47,764 nucleotides of DNA from Paraburkholderia solisilvae. GTDB taxonomy: Bacteria; Pseudomonadota; Gammaproteobacteria; Burkholderiales; Burkholderiaceae. Under the pieces are notes generated by a model that searched no databases, was not told the origin of the DNA, and was given only the letters and a program-made list of their open reading frames with translations. The stretch lies in assembly GCF_902859875.1 (NCBI RefSeq), contig NZ_CADIKF010000056.1:1-47764 (forward strand), read 5' to 3'. Position numbers and translations under genes: made by a program. Below are positions 32,895 to 41,247 of the stretch, one piece after another (positions within the stretch are counted from its first letter, which is position 1; every line of letters begins with the position of its first letter).

Positions 32895-33764
32895 TCACGG
32901 CCGGTTACGGTCCTGCGCTTCATGAACCGTGAGTTCACGATCGACGCCATGCGGAATGACCGTCTGCCCGGGTTCGAGATGCAACGGCCTGTCATCGAGA
33001 TGGACCGCGACGATATCCGGCTCGAACGACACGAAGTTCGCGACGCGACTGACTTCGGGATAGGTCTCCGGATAGCTCCACGCGGCAAGCCGCGCGTCAT
33101 CGATATCGTAGTAATGGCAGATGCCTTTGTACGGACAGAAGGTCCGGTGTTCGACGGGCGTGAGGGCGGCAGCGTCGACGTCCGTGCGCGGCACGTACCA
33201 GCGCGGCGCGAAGCCGGACTCGTAAAGCGCGAGCGGCCGCGTGGTCTCGGCGATCACACGATCGCGATGACGCACCACCAGGCGGCGCGACGTCTGACGA
33301 ATATCGATGCGGTGATACGGGTCCGCCGCGTGGCCGACAATCCGTTCGTCTTCCTCATAGAATGCATCCATCGCTCGCCACGCAAACGCGATGCGATCTT
33401 TCAGTTCGTTCGCGTGCGCGGGCAGGTCGGTATGCTGCCACGCGCCGCGTTGCGCGACATGCTCGCCTGCGCGCACCGCGAACCAGCCGGTCGCGCCGAG
33501 ATCCTGATGGCGGGTTGTATGCTCGAGGCGTTCCAGCACACCGGCAGCAATATCGGTTTGCGGGAAGTAGGCGACCGGATAACGGGCCGGTTCGAAAAGC
33601 AGGACGACGTTCTCGCTATCGGCAATCCACTGTCCACCGAAGTGCACCCGCATGCGCCGGCGCAGCGGCTCGGCATAGAGCAGGCGCTTGGGCAATGGGT
33701 CCGGAAGCAGAAAACGGCCGATCGCGCCGGCCGACAGCGGGCCTTGTTGCCATGAGAGTCCCAT
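32895..33764 (-). CDS. Tandem DUF427 domain protein
   Basis: The 289-residue product contains two DUF427-like units: one around 38-120 ('MRVHFGGQWIADSENVVLLFEPARYPVAYFPQTDI') and one around 170-270 ('RLVVRHRDRVIAETTRPLALYESGFAPRWYVPRTDV', 'EHRTFCPYKGICHYYDI'). The C-P-Y-K-G-x-x-x-Y-Y motif is the family hallmark. The function of DUF427 is not established. The gene has AAGGAG before its ATG and lies 97 bp upstream of the MOSC fusion gene on the same strand, so the two may be expressed together. Confidence 0.85.
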   Translation of the reverse strand: MGLSWQQGPLSAGAIGRFLLPDPLPKRLLYAEPLRRRMRVHFGGQWIADSENVVLLFEPARYPVAYFPQTDIAAGVLERLEHTTRHQDLGATGWFAVRAGEHVAQRGAWQHTDLPAHANELKDRIAFAWRAMDAFYEEDERIVGHAADPYHRIDIRQTSRRLVVRHRDRVIAETTRPLALYESGFAPRWYVPRTDVDAAALTPVEHRTFCPYKGICHYYDIDDARLAAWSYPETYPEVSRVANFVSFEPDIVAVHLDDRPLHLEPGQTVIPHGVDRELTVHEAQDRNRP

Positions 33765-34373
33765 TACATTTCTCCTTGGAGTTGATCGATGGTGTTTGCC
33801 TGCTATGCCCGTGCCATGTGTGCCGGACTGCCGCTCGCGCGGTGCGATGCGGTGCCTGGCGTTAAGAGCGATGCGCGGGCGTCATGGGTCGTATGAGCGA
33901 CCGGGCCGCGCGCGGCGATTTCGGCAGACAATGGTGCGCGCCGCGCTGGCAAACGAATGAGATCAAGTGTCGCCGAATCCTGACGTTCATGCATTGTGTG
34001 TATGCATGGACGCGTCGCGAAATGCGTGGGGGACGTTTATCCGTTCTCGTGCGAATCGCGACATTCGATGTCGATGCGGCGATTCCGGCAGACCAAAGGA
34101 CAGCAAAGAAAGCGACTGACATGGACCGGCAACGACCGGTGCATGCTTGTCACTCGCGATCAACATGCATCGCGGAACGAACGCTTGACCTGCGAGCAAT
34201 ACCATCGCCGTAGCCAAAAAAGCAGAGCACGACCGGTGAGTCCAAACCGTGCCTATGTGACAAACCTCATCAATTCGCGTTAATCTGAATGTCGGTCGTG
34301 TATGCGTTGTGCCGAAGGCCGGCGCGCTGCTCGCTCGCAAAACAGGCGCCTATTCATTCAGTTCAGGACCACA
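33765..34373. other. Long divergent intergenic region
   Basis: 609 bp between the DUF427 gene (minus) and the DsbA-family gene (plus). No coding frame is convincing. An inverted repeat CATGCAT (33988-33994) / ATGCATG (34002-34008) with a 7-bp TG-repeat spacer could be a protein-binding site. Promoters for both neighbours should lie here but are not obvious. Confidence 0.35.
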
Positions 34374-35021
34374 ATGACCCCGCTAAGAATCGACTTTATC
34401 TCCGATATCGCATGCCCATGGTGCGCGGTCGGCCTTGCATCGCTGCAACTTGCGCTGTCCCGTCTTGGCGACGAAGTGGATGCCGAATGGGTGATGCATC
34501 CATTCGAACTGAATCCGCAAATGGGCCCGCAAGGCGAGGCGATTGTCGATTACCTCGGGAAAAAGTATGGGCGCACACCCGGGCAGATCGCACAGACGCA
34601 GGCGTTGATCCGCGAGCGCGGTGCGAGCGTCGGCTTTGCGTTCGGCGAACGCAAGTTTGTCTATAACACCTTCGATGCGCACCGCCTGCTGCAATGGGCC
34701 GGCGCGAAGGGCCAGCAATTGCCGCTCGAGATGGCGTTGATGCGCGCGTATCACGGCGAAGGCGAGGACGTCAGTGCTCACGACGTATTGATCGAAGCCG
34801 CGCAATCCGTCGGACTGGATGCGCACGAAGCCCGCCAGGTGCTGCAAGGTAATGACTATGCGGACGAGGTTCGAGCAGACGAACGCGAAACCGCGGCTTT
34901 GGGCATTCACTCGGTGCCGGCGATCATCTTCAACCAGCGTTATCTCGTGAGCGGCGGACAGCCCGCCGAAGCGTTCGAAGATGCGATCCGGCAGATTCTT
35001 GCCGAAGCGCCTGAAGCGTAA
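34374..35021 (+). CDS. FrnE-like DsbA-family thiol oxidoreductase
   Basis: The ATG at 34374 gives 215 residues. The N-terminus 'LRIDFISDIACPWCAVGLASL' carries the redox motif CPWC at 14-17; the helical insertion and 'HSVPAIIFNQRYLVSGGQPAEAFEDAIRQIL' with the cis-Pro loop 'SVPA' complete the DsbA/2-hydroxychromene isomerase fold. No signal peptide is present, so it is cytoplasmic like FrnE, which acts in disulfide handling under oxidative stress. The frame extends upstream to 34302 without conserved sequence. Confidence 0.9.
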   Translation: MTPLRIDFISDIACPWCAVGLASLQLALSRLGDEVDAEWVMHPFELNPQMGPQGEAIVDYLGKKYGRTPGQIAQTQALIRERGASVGFAFGERKFVYNTFDAHRLLQWAGAKGQQLPLEMALMRAYHGEGEDVSAHDVLIEAAQSVGLDAHEARQVLQGNDYADEVRADERETAALGIHSVPAIIFNQRYLVSGGQPAEAFEDAIRQILAEAPEA

Positions 35022-35198
35022 AACACGAAATGCAAAACGCCGCGCGCGCCGTTGCAGTGACGGTATGGCTGGCACGCCGATACCGCGAATTTCATTTCAT
35101 GTTGACGCGTGATTGACGCCGCTAAAGCACCATGTCAAAGTGCCGTCCAATGTCCCCGTTATAGTTGATCCGGCTTAATCGAATCCGCTCATTCAACC

Positions 35199-35372
35199 AT
35201 GTTCCAGGCCACGCGCACGTCGATCGAAACCACCGCAGCCTTGCAGGCTGCCGGTCGCACGCGCGCGCTGCTTATCCAGCTTGCTCCGCCGATGGCGCCC
35301 CCGGTCGTGATGACCGGGGGGGCGGTGTCGGCTGCGTGCCCTCCGCCGCCGGTCGCATTCGTCCAGGACTGA
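35199..35372 (+). CDS. Possible 57-aa leader ORF upstream of the EamA transporter
   Basis: A frame from ATG 35199 to TGA 35370-35372 encodes 57 residues with a Pro/Ala-rich C-terminal half (APPMAPPVVMTGG, ACPPPP). It contains the strong hairpin at 35298-35320 within its coding region and ends 109 bp before the transporter start. This layout recalls ribosome-mediated attenuation, but no single amino acid dominates the codons before the hairpin and the Shine-Dalgarno is poor. It may be a true small gene, a leader, or chance. Confidence 0.3.
   Translation: MFQATRTSIETTAALQAAGRTRALLIQLAPPMAPPVVMTGGAVSAACPPPPVAFVQD
35298..35320 (+). promoter_or_regulatory. Attenuator-like hairpin upstream of the EamA gene
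   Basis: CCCCCGGTC (35298-35306) and GACCGGGGG (35312-35320) form a perfect 9-bp GC-rich stem with a GTGAT loop. A second hairpin, CGGATGC/GCATCCG (35423-35440), follows, and six T's occur at about 35458-35463. The pair could form alternative structures controlling the transporter. Confidence 0.4.
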
Positions 35373-35481
35373 TTCGGTCCACCCGGCGGTTTCCGCGTTT
35401 CATTCAATGATTTTGATTGTCACGGATGCGTTTGCATCCGCGCGGAAACCTGTTCGCTTTTTTCGACAGGTTATCAACATC

Positions 35482-36351
35482 ATGTCTTTATCCAGAACGA
35501 GCTGGGCCGCGTACGGCTCGACGACGCTTTTCGTATTGCTCTGGAGTAGCGGCGCAATCTTCACGTCAGCGGGGCTGGCTCATGCATCGGCGCTGGCGTT
35601 TCTCGTGATGCGCTTCGCGCTTGCGTCGCTGGTCATGCTGGGCATCGGCGCATGGCGGCGGCAGTGGTTGCCGGCGCGCGGCACACGCGTTCAGGCTGGC
35701 GTTGCAGGTGTGCTGATGGTCGGCGGCTATTCGATCAGCTATTTCATGGCGCTCGCGCATGGCGTCAATCCGGGCGTGATGGGCGTCGTGCTCGGCGTGC
35801 AGCCGATCCTCACGCTGCTCATGCTCGAGCGGCGTTTTTCGCTGCGTCGTGCACTCGGCCTCACGGCCGCGTTGTGCGGGCTGGTGCTGGTGTTATATGG
35901 AAGCATAGCCGGCGCCGGCGTGATGACAGCCGGTACCGCATTCGCGGTCGGCGCACTGCTTTGCATCACGTTCGGCGCAATCCTGCAGAAGCGGATACAG
36001 CAGGCGCCGGCCGATGTGCTGCCGCTGCAATACGGCATCGCACTGCTGATGTGCGTCGCGTGCGCGCCGTTCGAACCCTTCACGTTCGAATGGCGCGCCG
36101 CTTATCTGTTGCCGCTTCTGTGGCTCGCGCTGGGCATTTCAGTTGTCGCGCAACTGCTGTTGTACAGGCTGATCCGGCATGGCAACCTCGTCAATATCAC
36201 GAGCCTGTTCTATCTGGTGCCGGTCGTCACCGCCGGGATGGACTATATGTTTCTCGGGCATGCGCTGTCGTGGCCAGGCATCGCGGGAATGGCGGCGATT
36301 CTTGTCGGGCTCGCCACCGTTTTCGCGGCGTCCGGTAAGCAGGTCGCATGA
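35482..36351 (+). CDS. EamA-family (DMT) transporter
   Basis: The ATG at 35482 ('MSLSRTSWAAYGSTTLF') gives 289 residues with ten hydrophobic segments arranged as two EamA repeats (about 8-135 and 145-285). 'VLLWSSGAIFTSAGLAHASALAFLVMRF' and 'GVMGVVLGVQPILTLLML' are typical of the drug/metabolite transporter superfamily. The frame start at 35407 would add an unsupported hydrophilic extension. These inner-membrane exporters often handle amino acids or metabolites; the substrate is not deducible. Upstream leader hairpins suggest post-initiation regulation. Confidence 0.88.
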   Translation: MSLSRTSWAAYGSTTLFVLLWSSGAIFTSAGLAHASALAFLVMRFALASLVMLGIGAWRRQWLPARGTRVQAGVAGVLMVGGYSISYFMALAHGVNPGVMGVVLGVQPILTLLMLERRFSLRRALGLTAALCGLVLVLYGSIAGAGVMTAGTAFAVGALLCITFGAILQKRIQQAPADVLPLQYGIALLMCVACAPFEPFTFEWRAAYLLPLLWLALGISVVAQLLLYRLIRHGNLVNITSLFYLVPVVTAGMDYMFLGHALSWPGIAGMAAILVGLATVFAASGKQVA

Positions 36352-36391
36352 AGCGGTGCAGCAGGCGTTCATTCGGCAGCTAAGGGGTGTG

Positions 36392-36420
36392 CGCAGACCG
36401 GCTTCGCAAAGCCGTCTGCG
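36392..36420 (+). terminator. Hairpin downstream of the EamA gene
   Basis: CGCAGAC-CGGCTT pairs with AAGCCG-TCTGCG (36392-36420) around a CGCA loop, with one bulged base. It lies 41 bp after the stop with no U-tract. Confidence 0.4.
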
Positions 36421-36638
36421 TGCGCCAACCTGGTGCCCGTGCTTCGCACGCTAAACGATTACCGCGAATAGGGCGGTTAGTTGACAGGCCGCTGGATTTT
36501 CAAAGCGGCCGCGCCTATAACTTGAGAAAAAGAACAAACCGGCTTCCCAATAAGACTTCAATATCGGCGTCTGGCACGTGCGTCAATAATTGCAATCGGC
36601 TCAGTCATCACGCACGCGCCGTCTTTCATCGCGCTTTC

Positions 36639-36661
36639 GCGCTCCGCCGCCTGCGGAGCGC
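36639..36661. terminator. GC-rich hairpin in the 36.35-36.82 kb intergenic region
   Basis: GCGCTCCGC (36639-36647) and GCGGAGCGC (36653-36661) form a perfect 9-bp stem with a CGCCT loop; CTTT follows. The 470-bp region around it (36352-36821) shows no gene. Confidence 0.35.
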
Positions 36662-36821
36662 CTTTCGAGCCTCGCCGTGACGGGCTCTTTTCCTGCAATC
36701 GGCCAGCGGTAGCTAAAGTCGATACGAACGGCTTTCGGTATCTGTTCTTTCCACTCACGCGATTTGCTTCGAATTCCTTATTGGGTTCGGGTGGATTGCA
36801 TTTCGAATGCAGGTGAACAAA

Positions 36822-37097
36822 ATGAAAGTTTCTTTTGCTCCAGTGTTGGTGGTCGCCACGCTCTCCGTTATGCCGGGTGTTGCCTCTTCGCAGACATCGC
36901 AGTCGCCGCCCAATGCCGATCCGCAAATGTCGCAAAGTACGAGCGCGTCGCCGCCGGCAATGACCGAGCCTTCGATGAACCGCTACGACTACGATGCGAC
37001 TGGAACCCAGCCGGGTGGATCGAGTGGAAGCGGGCGAGGCAGAGACGGCGGCCGTTGTGTCGTCGGGTTGTCGTGCGATATCTATCGGGGCAGTTGA
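36822..37097 (+). CDS. Small secreted hypothetical protein
   Basis: The ATG at 36822, preceded by AGGTGAACAAA, gives 91 residues. A Sec signal peptide ('KVSFAPVLVVATLSVMPGVASSQ') is cleaved at about residue 22-24. The mature part is Ser/Gln/Pro-rich and likely disordered, with a 'MNRYDYDATG' segment, a Gly/Ser/Arg stretch (PGGSSGSGRGRDGGR) and a C-terminal Cys pair (CVVGLSC) that could form a small disulfide loop. No family is recognised. Confidence 0.6.
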   Translation: MKVSFAPVLVVATLSVMPGVASSQTSQSPPNADPQMSQSTSASPPAMTEPSMNRYDYDATGTQPGGSSGSGRGRDGGRCVVGLSCDIYRGS

Positions 37098-37431
37098 ACC
37101 TCGCGATAGTGCGCGCGCACACAACCATGCGCCGTCGGCGAGGGGTCAGCCGGACTCACCCAGGTCGGGCGGCGGTGGCTGCCCAACCTCGCTGGAATGA
37201 TTGCCGCCGCGCCGCATTCTGCGTTGCCGCACGGTGGAGTCCCAATAGTCGGACTACTTTAGGGTATACATTGATTAATCGACCAAAGTCGGTGATATAG
37301 CATCTTCCGCAGTTGTCCAGGAGCACACGCATGCACGTGGTTTGTAAGGCGTATTGATATTCGGCTCCGGCTCTTTCCTGGCCTGCGCCGTCATACACAG
37401 CAATTCAATAACGAAGAGACTGGAGGATGAC
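37098..37431 (+). other. Region upstream of the sugar ABC operon
   Basis: 334 bp with no convincing gene. It holds a short palindrome TAGTC-G-GACTA near 37246-37256 and an AT-richer segment (about 37258-37305) that probably carries the operon promoter; a TTGATT...TATAGC pair has a non-ideal 19-bp spacing. Confidence 0.35.
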
Positions 37432-38514
37432 ATGGCCGATAAGCCGGAACGCGATGGGGAAGACGTGCAGGAAATGCGCCGTGGATTATTGCAAGGCGCG
37501 GGGCTCGGCGCCGCGCTGGCGCTGCTAGGCGGCGCAATCACGCCGGCCCAGGCCGCGGAAGGGGCGCCGTTTCCGAATCACAAGCGCTGGAAAATCGTAT
37601 TCGTGAACCACGTCACGACGAACCCGTTCTTCGTGCCGACGCAATACGGCATTCAGGATTCCACCGCTTTGCTCGGCATGGACTATCAGTGGACCGGTTC
37701 CGCCAACGCCGATATCGGTGAAATGGTGAACGCGGTGAACGCCGCGGTGGCCGGCAAGGCCGACGCGATCGCGGTGCCGATCGTCGATCCGAAAGCATTC
37801 GAAAAGCCGATTCAGGCGGCGCTCGACGCCGGTATTCCCGTGTTTGCGTATAACGCGGATGCGCCGCAGGGTTCGAGCAATCCGCGCCTCGCGTATATCG
37901 GCCAGGACCTGTACCTGTCCGGCTATCAGATGGGCGAGCGCATTGCGAGCCTGATCGACAGCGGTCTGGTCGCGCTCTTTATCGCCACGCCGGGTCAGCT
38001 GAATATTCAGCCGCGGCTCGATGGCGCGGCGGCGGCGATCAAGAAGTCCGGCAAAAAGATCGATGTGCAGACGATCGCCACCGGTGCGACGGTCAACGAA
38101 GAACTGTCGAAGATCAAGTCGTTCTACCTCGGCCACCAGGATCTCAAAGGCATGTTCGCGGTCGACGCCGGCAGCACGCAGGGCGTGGCCGAAGTGATGA
38201 AGGAGAACAGCCTGCCGGCCAAGGGTGTGCACGGCGGCGGCTTCGACCTGCTGCCGCGCACGGTGCAACTGATTCACGACGGCTTCCTCGATTTCACGAT
38301 CGATCAGCAGCCTTACGTGCAAGGCTTCTATACCGTGGTCGAGGCGTTTGTCTTCCTCGCGTCCGGCGGACTCGTCGGGCCGGCCAATATCAACTCCGGC
38401 CTGAAGTTCGTCACCAAGGGATCGGTCGACCCGTACCTCACGACGTCGACGCGTTATGAAGGCAAGAGCACGAAGCCGCAAATCGTGCCGCGCACCGGAG
38501 CGATCAAAGGGTGA
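37432..38514 (+). CDS. Sugar-type ABC transporter periplasmic binding protein
   Basis: The ATG at 37432 has GGAGGATGAC upstream and gives 360 residues. The N-terminus is Tat-like: 'MRRGLLQGAGLGAALALLGGAITPAQAAEG'. The mature part is a Peripla_BP_4 (ribose/galactose type) domain: 'KIVFVNHVTTNPFFVPTQYGIQDS', 'ADAIAVPIVDPKAFEKPIQAALDAGIPVFAYNADAP', 'AYIGQDLYLSGYQMGERI', and 'DFTIDQQPYVQGFYTVVEAFVF'. Such proteins capture pentoses, hexoses or polyols in the periplasm. The stop overlaps the permease start by 4 bp (GTGA). The ligand cannot be identified. Confidence 0.9.
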   Translation: MADKPERDGEDVQEMRRGLLQGAGLGAALALLGGAITPAQAAEGAPFPNHKRWKIVFVNHVTTNPFFVPTQYGIQDSTALLGMDYQWTGSANADIGEMVNAVNAAVAGKADAIAVPIVDPKAFEKPIQAALDAGIPVFAYNADAPQGSSNPRLAYIGQDLYLSGYQMGERIASLIDSGLVALFIATPGQLNIQPRLDGAAAAIKKSGKKIDVQTIATGATVNEELSKIKSFYLGHQDLKGMFAVDAGSTQGVAEVMKENSLPAKGVHGGGFDLLPRTVQLIHDGFLDFTIDQQPYVQGFYTVVEAFVFLASGGLVGPANINSGLKFVTKGSVDPYLTTSTRYEGKSTKPQIVPRTGAIKG

Positions 38515-39512
38515 CGTCTTCTGTGACGGATCAGCAAAAGTCTCGCGAGCGGCCACGGCGGCAGTCGTGGTCGTTCGTGCGTTCGAGCGAACTGCGCATT
38601 CTGCTCGTGGCGCTCATTCTGTGTGCATACTTCGAGATCGCCAACCACGACTTTCTGCTGACGAGCGCGAGTCTGCAGAATCTGTCGCAATTCATCGCGC
38701 CGGCCGCGATTATCGCGTTCGGCGAAATCATGCTGATGATCGGCGGCGAGATCGATCTCTCCGCCGGGATGGTGTTTGCGTTTGCGCCGTTCATCATGCA
38801 TTTCGCGCTCGAAGCGGGTTTTCCGATCGGCCTCGCGATTCTGGCCGGACTCGCGGCGGCGGGCGTGGTCGGTTTTATCAACGGCGCCGTGACGGTGTAT
38901 CTGCGCATTCCGTCCTTTGTCACGACGCTCGGCACGCTGTTCTTCGTCAACGGCTTCACGTTGACCATTTCGCAGGGCACGCCGGTTCCGGCGCCTGAGA
39001 ACACGCTCTTCGCGGAATTCATGGGCGGGTGGGGCTACAGCGAAATCATCTGGGCAGTGGCGCTCGCGCTCATCATGCATGTGGTGCTGCGGCATACGCG
39101 TTGGGGCCTGCATACCGTCGCGTCGGGCGCGAATCCGCTGGGCGCGAGCGAGGCGGGGATTCGCATCAAGCGTCTGAAGCTCGGCAACTTCATTCTTGCC
39201 GCAGTGCTCGCGGGCCTGACCGGCATTCTCGAAGGCTTTCGCATTGCGTCGATCGATCCGCAAGCGGGCGGCAATCAGATCATGTTTCTCGCGGTCGCCG
39301 CGGGCGTGATCGGCGGCACACCGCTTGCCGGCGGCTCGGGCACGATCATCGGCGGGTTGATCGGCGCCGCTGTGCTGGGCATTCTGAGCGACGGGTTCAC
39401 GCTGATCGGCATCAACGCGTTCACGTTCAATATGATTCTCGGCGCCGCGATTCTCGCCGCGATGATCTTCAATATTCATATCGCGCGGCTGGCACGCAAA
39501 GGAGAGTCGTGA
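38511..39512 (+). CDS. Sugar-type ABC transporter permease
   Basis: A GTG start at 38511 overlaps the binding-protein stop. The 333-residue product has eight to ten membrane segments and the RbsC-type (BPD_transp_2) signature: 'PAAIIAFGEIMLMIGGEIDLSAGMVFAFAPFI', 'GFINGAVTVYLRIPSFVTTLGTLFFVNGFTLTISQGTPVP', 'GANPLGASEAGIRIKRLKLGNFILAAVLAGLTGILEGFR' and 'GGTPLAGGSGTIIGGLIGAAVLGILSDGFTLIGIN'. It forms the inner-membrane channel with the next gene's ATPase. The 3' end overlaps the ATPase ATG by one base (TGATG). Confidence 0.92.
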   Translation: MTSSVTDQQKSRERPRRQSWSFVRSSELRILLVALILCAYFEIANHDFLLTSASLQNLSQFIAPAAIIAFGEIMLMIGGEIDLSAGMVFAFAPFIMHFALEAGFPIGLAILAGLAAAGVVGFINGAVTVYLRIPSFVTTLGTLFFVNGFTLTISQGTPVPAPENTLFAEFMGGWGYSEIIWAVALALIMHVVLRHTRWGLHTVASGANPLGASEAGIRIKRLKLGNFILAAVLAGLTGILEGFRIASIDPQAGGNQIMFLAVAAGVIGGTPLAGGSGTIIGGLIGAAVLGILSDGFTLIGINAFTFNMILGAAILAAMIFNIHIARLARKGES

Positions 39513-40285
39513 TGTCCGACGTGCCGGTGGAAACGCTCGCGCTGCGCGGCGACGATATCGTCAAACGCTTCGGCGCGGTGACCGCGCTCGATGGCGTGTC
39601 GCTCACGCTGAGGAAGGGCGAGATTCTCGGCATTCTCGGCGATAACGGCGCGGGCAAGTCGACGCTGATCAAGATTCTCACCGGGTTTCATCAGCAGACG
39701 AGCGGCAAGCTGTTTATCGACGGCGTCGAAACGATGCTCCGCTCGGTCGATCACGCACGCGCGCTGGGCGTCGAGTGCGTGTATCAGGACCTCGCACTCG
39801 CGAATTCGCTGAGCATCTATCACAACATGTTCCTGAACCGGGAAATCATTCGCCGTCCGTTCCCGTTTCTGAACAACCGTGCAATGCGCACGCGCGCGGC
39901 GCAGGTGCTCGACGAGATCGGCGTGCATGTGCCGTCGGTCGATCTGCCGGTCGAGCAATTGTCGGGTGGTCAAAGACAGGCGATCGCGGTGGCGCGCGCG
40001 GTGCATTCGAATGCGAAAATCCTGCTGCTCGACGAACCGCTCGCGGCGATGGGTGCGCGCGAGGCCGGCTTGATCATCGATCTGATCTTGCGCCTGAAAG
40101 CGAAGGGCGATCTGTCGATCATCATGATCATGCACAACTATGCGCAGACGCTCGATATTGCCGACCGCGTGATGCTGATGCAACGCGGCCGCGTGACCTA
40201 TCAACGCGAAGCCGCGAGCACCTCGGTCGCAGAGCTGATGGATATCGTGCGACGCGAATATCGCGCGATGCGCACGGCGTCCTGA
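39512..40285 (+). CDS. Sugar-type ABC transporter ATP-binding protein, single domain
   Basis: The ATG at 39512 overlaps the permease stop and gives 257 residues, one nucleotide-binding domain rather than the two found in RbsA/XylG. Walker A is 'GDNGAGKST', the signature 'LSGGQRQAIAVARAV', Walker B 'ILLLDEPLAAMGA', and the switch His is in 'IMHNY'. The protein resembles the FrcA class of single-domain carbohydrate ATPases. The frame runs open upstream inside the permease gene, which is a shadow. An intrinsic terminator follows at 40329. Confidence 0.92.
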   Translation: MSDVPVETLALRGDDIVKRFGAVTALDGVSLTLRKGEILGILGDNGAGKSTLIKILTGFHQQTSGKLFIDGVETMLRSVDHARALGVECVYQDLALANSLSIYHNMFLNREIIRRPFPFLNNRAMRTRAAQVLDEIGVHVPSVDLPVEQLSGGQRQAIAVARAVHSNAKILLLDEPLAAMGAREAGLIIDLILRLKAKGDLSIIMIMHNYAQTLDIADRVMLMQRGRVTYQREAASTSVAELMDIVRREYRAMRTAS

Positions 40286-40328
40286 GCGCGCCGCGGCGTT
40301 TGCTCCCTTCATTCGTTTTCTGAATCGT

Positions 40329-40351
40329 CGGCATCCCTTGCCGTTTTTTTT
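40329..40351 (+). terminator. Intrinsic terminator of the sugar ABC operon
   Basis: CGGCA (40329-40333) / TGCCG (40339-40343) with a TCCCT loop is followed immediately by eight T's (40344-40351), 44 bp after the ATPase stop. Confidence 0.75.
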
Positions 40352-40435
40352 CGAGCCGCATTTCGCGCTTGATGGGCGGACACGTCGGCTATCATGAATG
40401 AATCGATGGCAATGGCTGTGGCCACAGGTTCAGAT

Positions 40436-41140
40436 ATGACGAAAGTAGGAAAGACGCTCATCGCAGCGCTGGTCGTGGCGGACTTAGGGTTTGTTTTTTA
40501 CATCATGTCCCCGCAAGGCGACCATTCAGCAGGAAAAAGTGACGCCGCATCGGATGGCTCGGTAAAAATGATGGCGCCGCTTTATACAGGCAAGGGTAGC
40601 GATCCGCAGGTTGCCGCGGGAACGGTGGCGAGCGACATGCCGGGTTCATCCACGCTGCCGTCCGCAACCAGCACCGGCAGTATCGATGCCGCGCCGCCGC
40701 GGCCGGTTGCGGTGCCCAATGTGCTCGCGCAGGCTCCCGCCGCGGCGGCTGCGGCGAGTGCGGCTAAAGAGCAGAAAACCGTGACGGTGCGTCCGCAACC
40801 GGTCCGTACCGTCGACGTCGCGAATAATCCGAAGCCAGTCAGCACGAACACCAGTCGATCTGCGCGTGGCGACCGCACGGGTGACGACGGACGTTCGAGC
40901 GCCGGTTCGAATCCGGTCGCGGCGGCGATGACGGAAGCGCTCGTCAGGCAGTCTGCCCAGCTCGATCCTTCGCTGCCGCCTCCCGATATGTCGAAGTCCG
41001 TATCGATGCACGACGTGTCGGATACCGCATCGCGCGGCGGTTCGAACCCCGTTGCGGCGGCGATGACCGAACAGCTGGTTCGCGAATCCAGCAGAATCAA
41101 CTCGCCGGCTCACACGCCGGGACAACCGGGCGCTCAATAG
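40436..41140 (+). CDS. Membrane-anchored low-complexity protein with duplicated motif
   Basis: I used the ATG at 40436, with AGG seven to eight bases upstream, giving 234 residues; a start at 40394 would add 14. One N-terminal membrane segment (about 5-25, 'KTLIAALVVADLGFVFYIM') anchors a long Ala/Pro/Ser-rich, probably disordered periplasmic region. Near the C-terminus the motif G-S-N-P-V-A-A-A-M-T-E-x-L-V-R-x-S occurs twice about 46 residues apart, the clearest sign of conserved structure. No family is recognised. Confidence 0.65.
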   Translation: MTKVGKTLIAALVVADLGFVFYIMSPQGDHSAGKSDAASDGSVKMMAPLYTGKGSDPQVAAGTVASDMPGSSTLPSATSTGSIDAAPPRPVAVPNVLAQAPAAAAAASAAKEQKTVTVRPQPVRTVDVANNPKPVSTNTSRSARGDRTGDDGRSSAGSNPVAAAMTEALVRQSAQLDPSLPPPDMSKSVSMHDVSDTASRGGSNPVAAAMTEQLVRESSRINSPAHTPGQPGAQ

Positions 41141-41247
41141 ACACGGTCTTCTGTAAAGCGCCGGTTGTCACATTTCATTCATCGATGAGCGCCATTGCGC
41201 GCGGCACCGACGCGACCATCGGATCACCTGTTCGCGCGCCCATGCGT

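Noticed and set aside
32880..32904. Direct repeats of CGCTCACGGC between the DUF427 and MOSC genes
   Set aside because: Only two to three short copies partly inside the DUF427 3' end; no sign of a larger repeat array.
40904..40914. GGTTCGAATCC, resembling a tRNA T-loop
   Set aside because: It lies in frame within the 40436-41140 coding region (Gly-Ser-Asn-Pro motif), and no acceptor stem or anticodon arm can be drawn around it.
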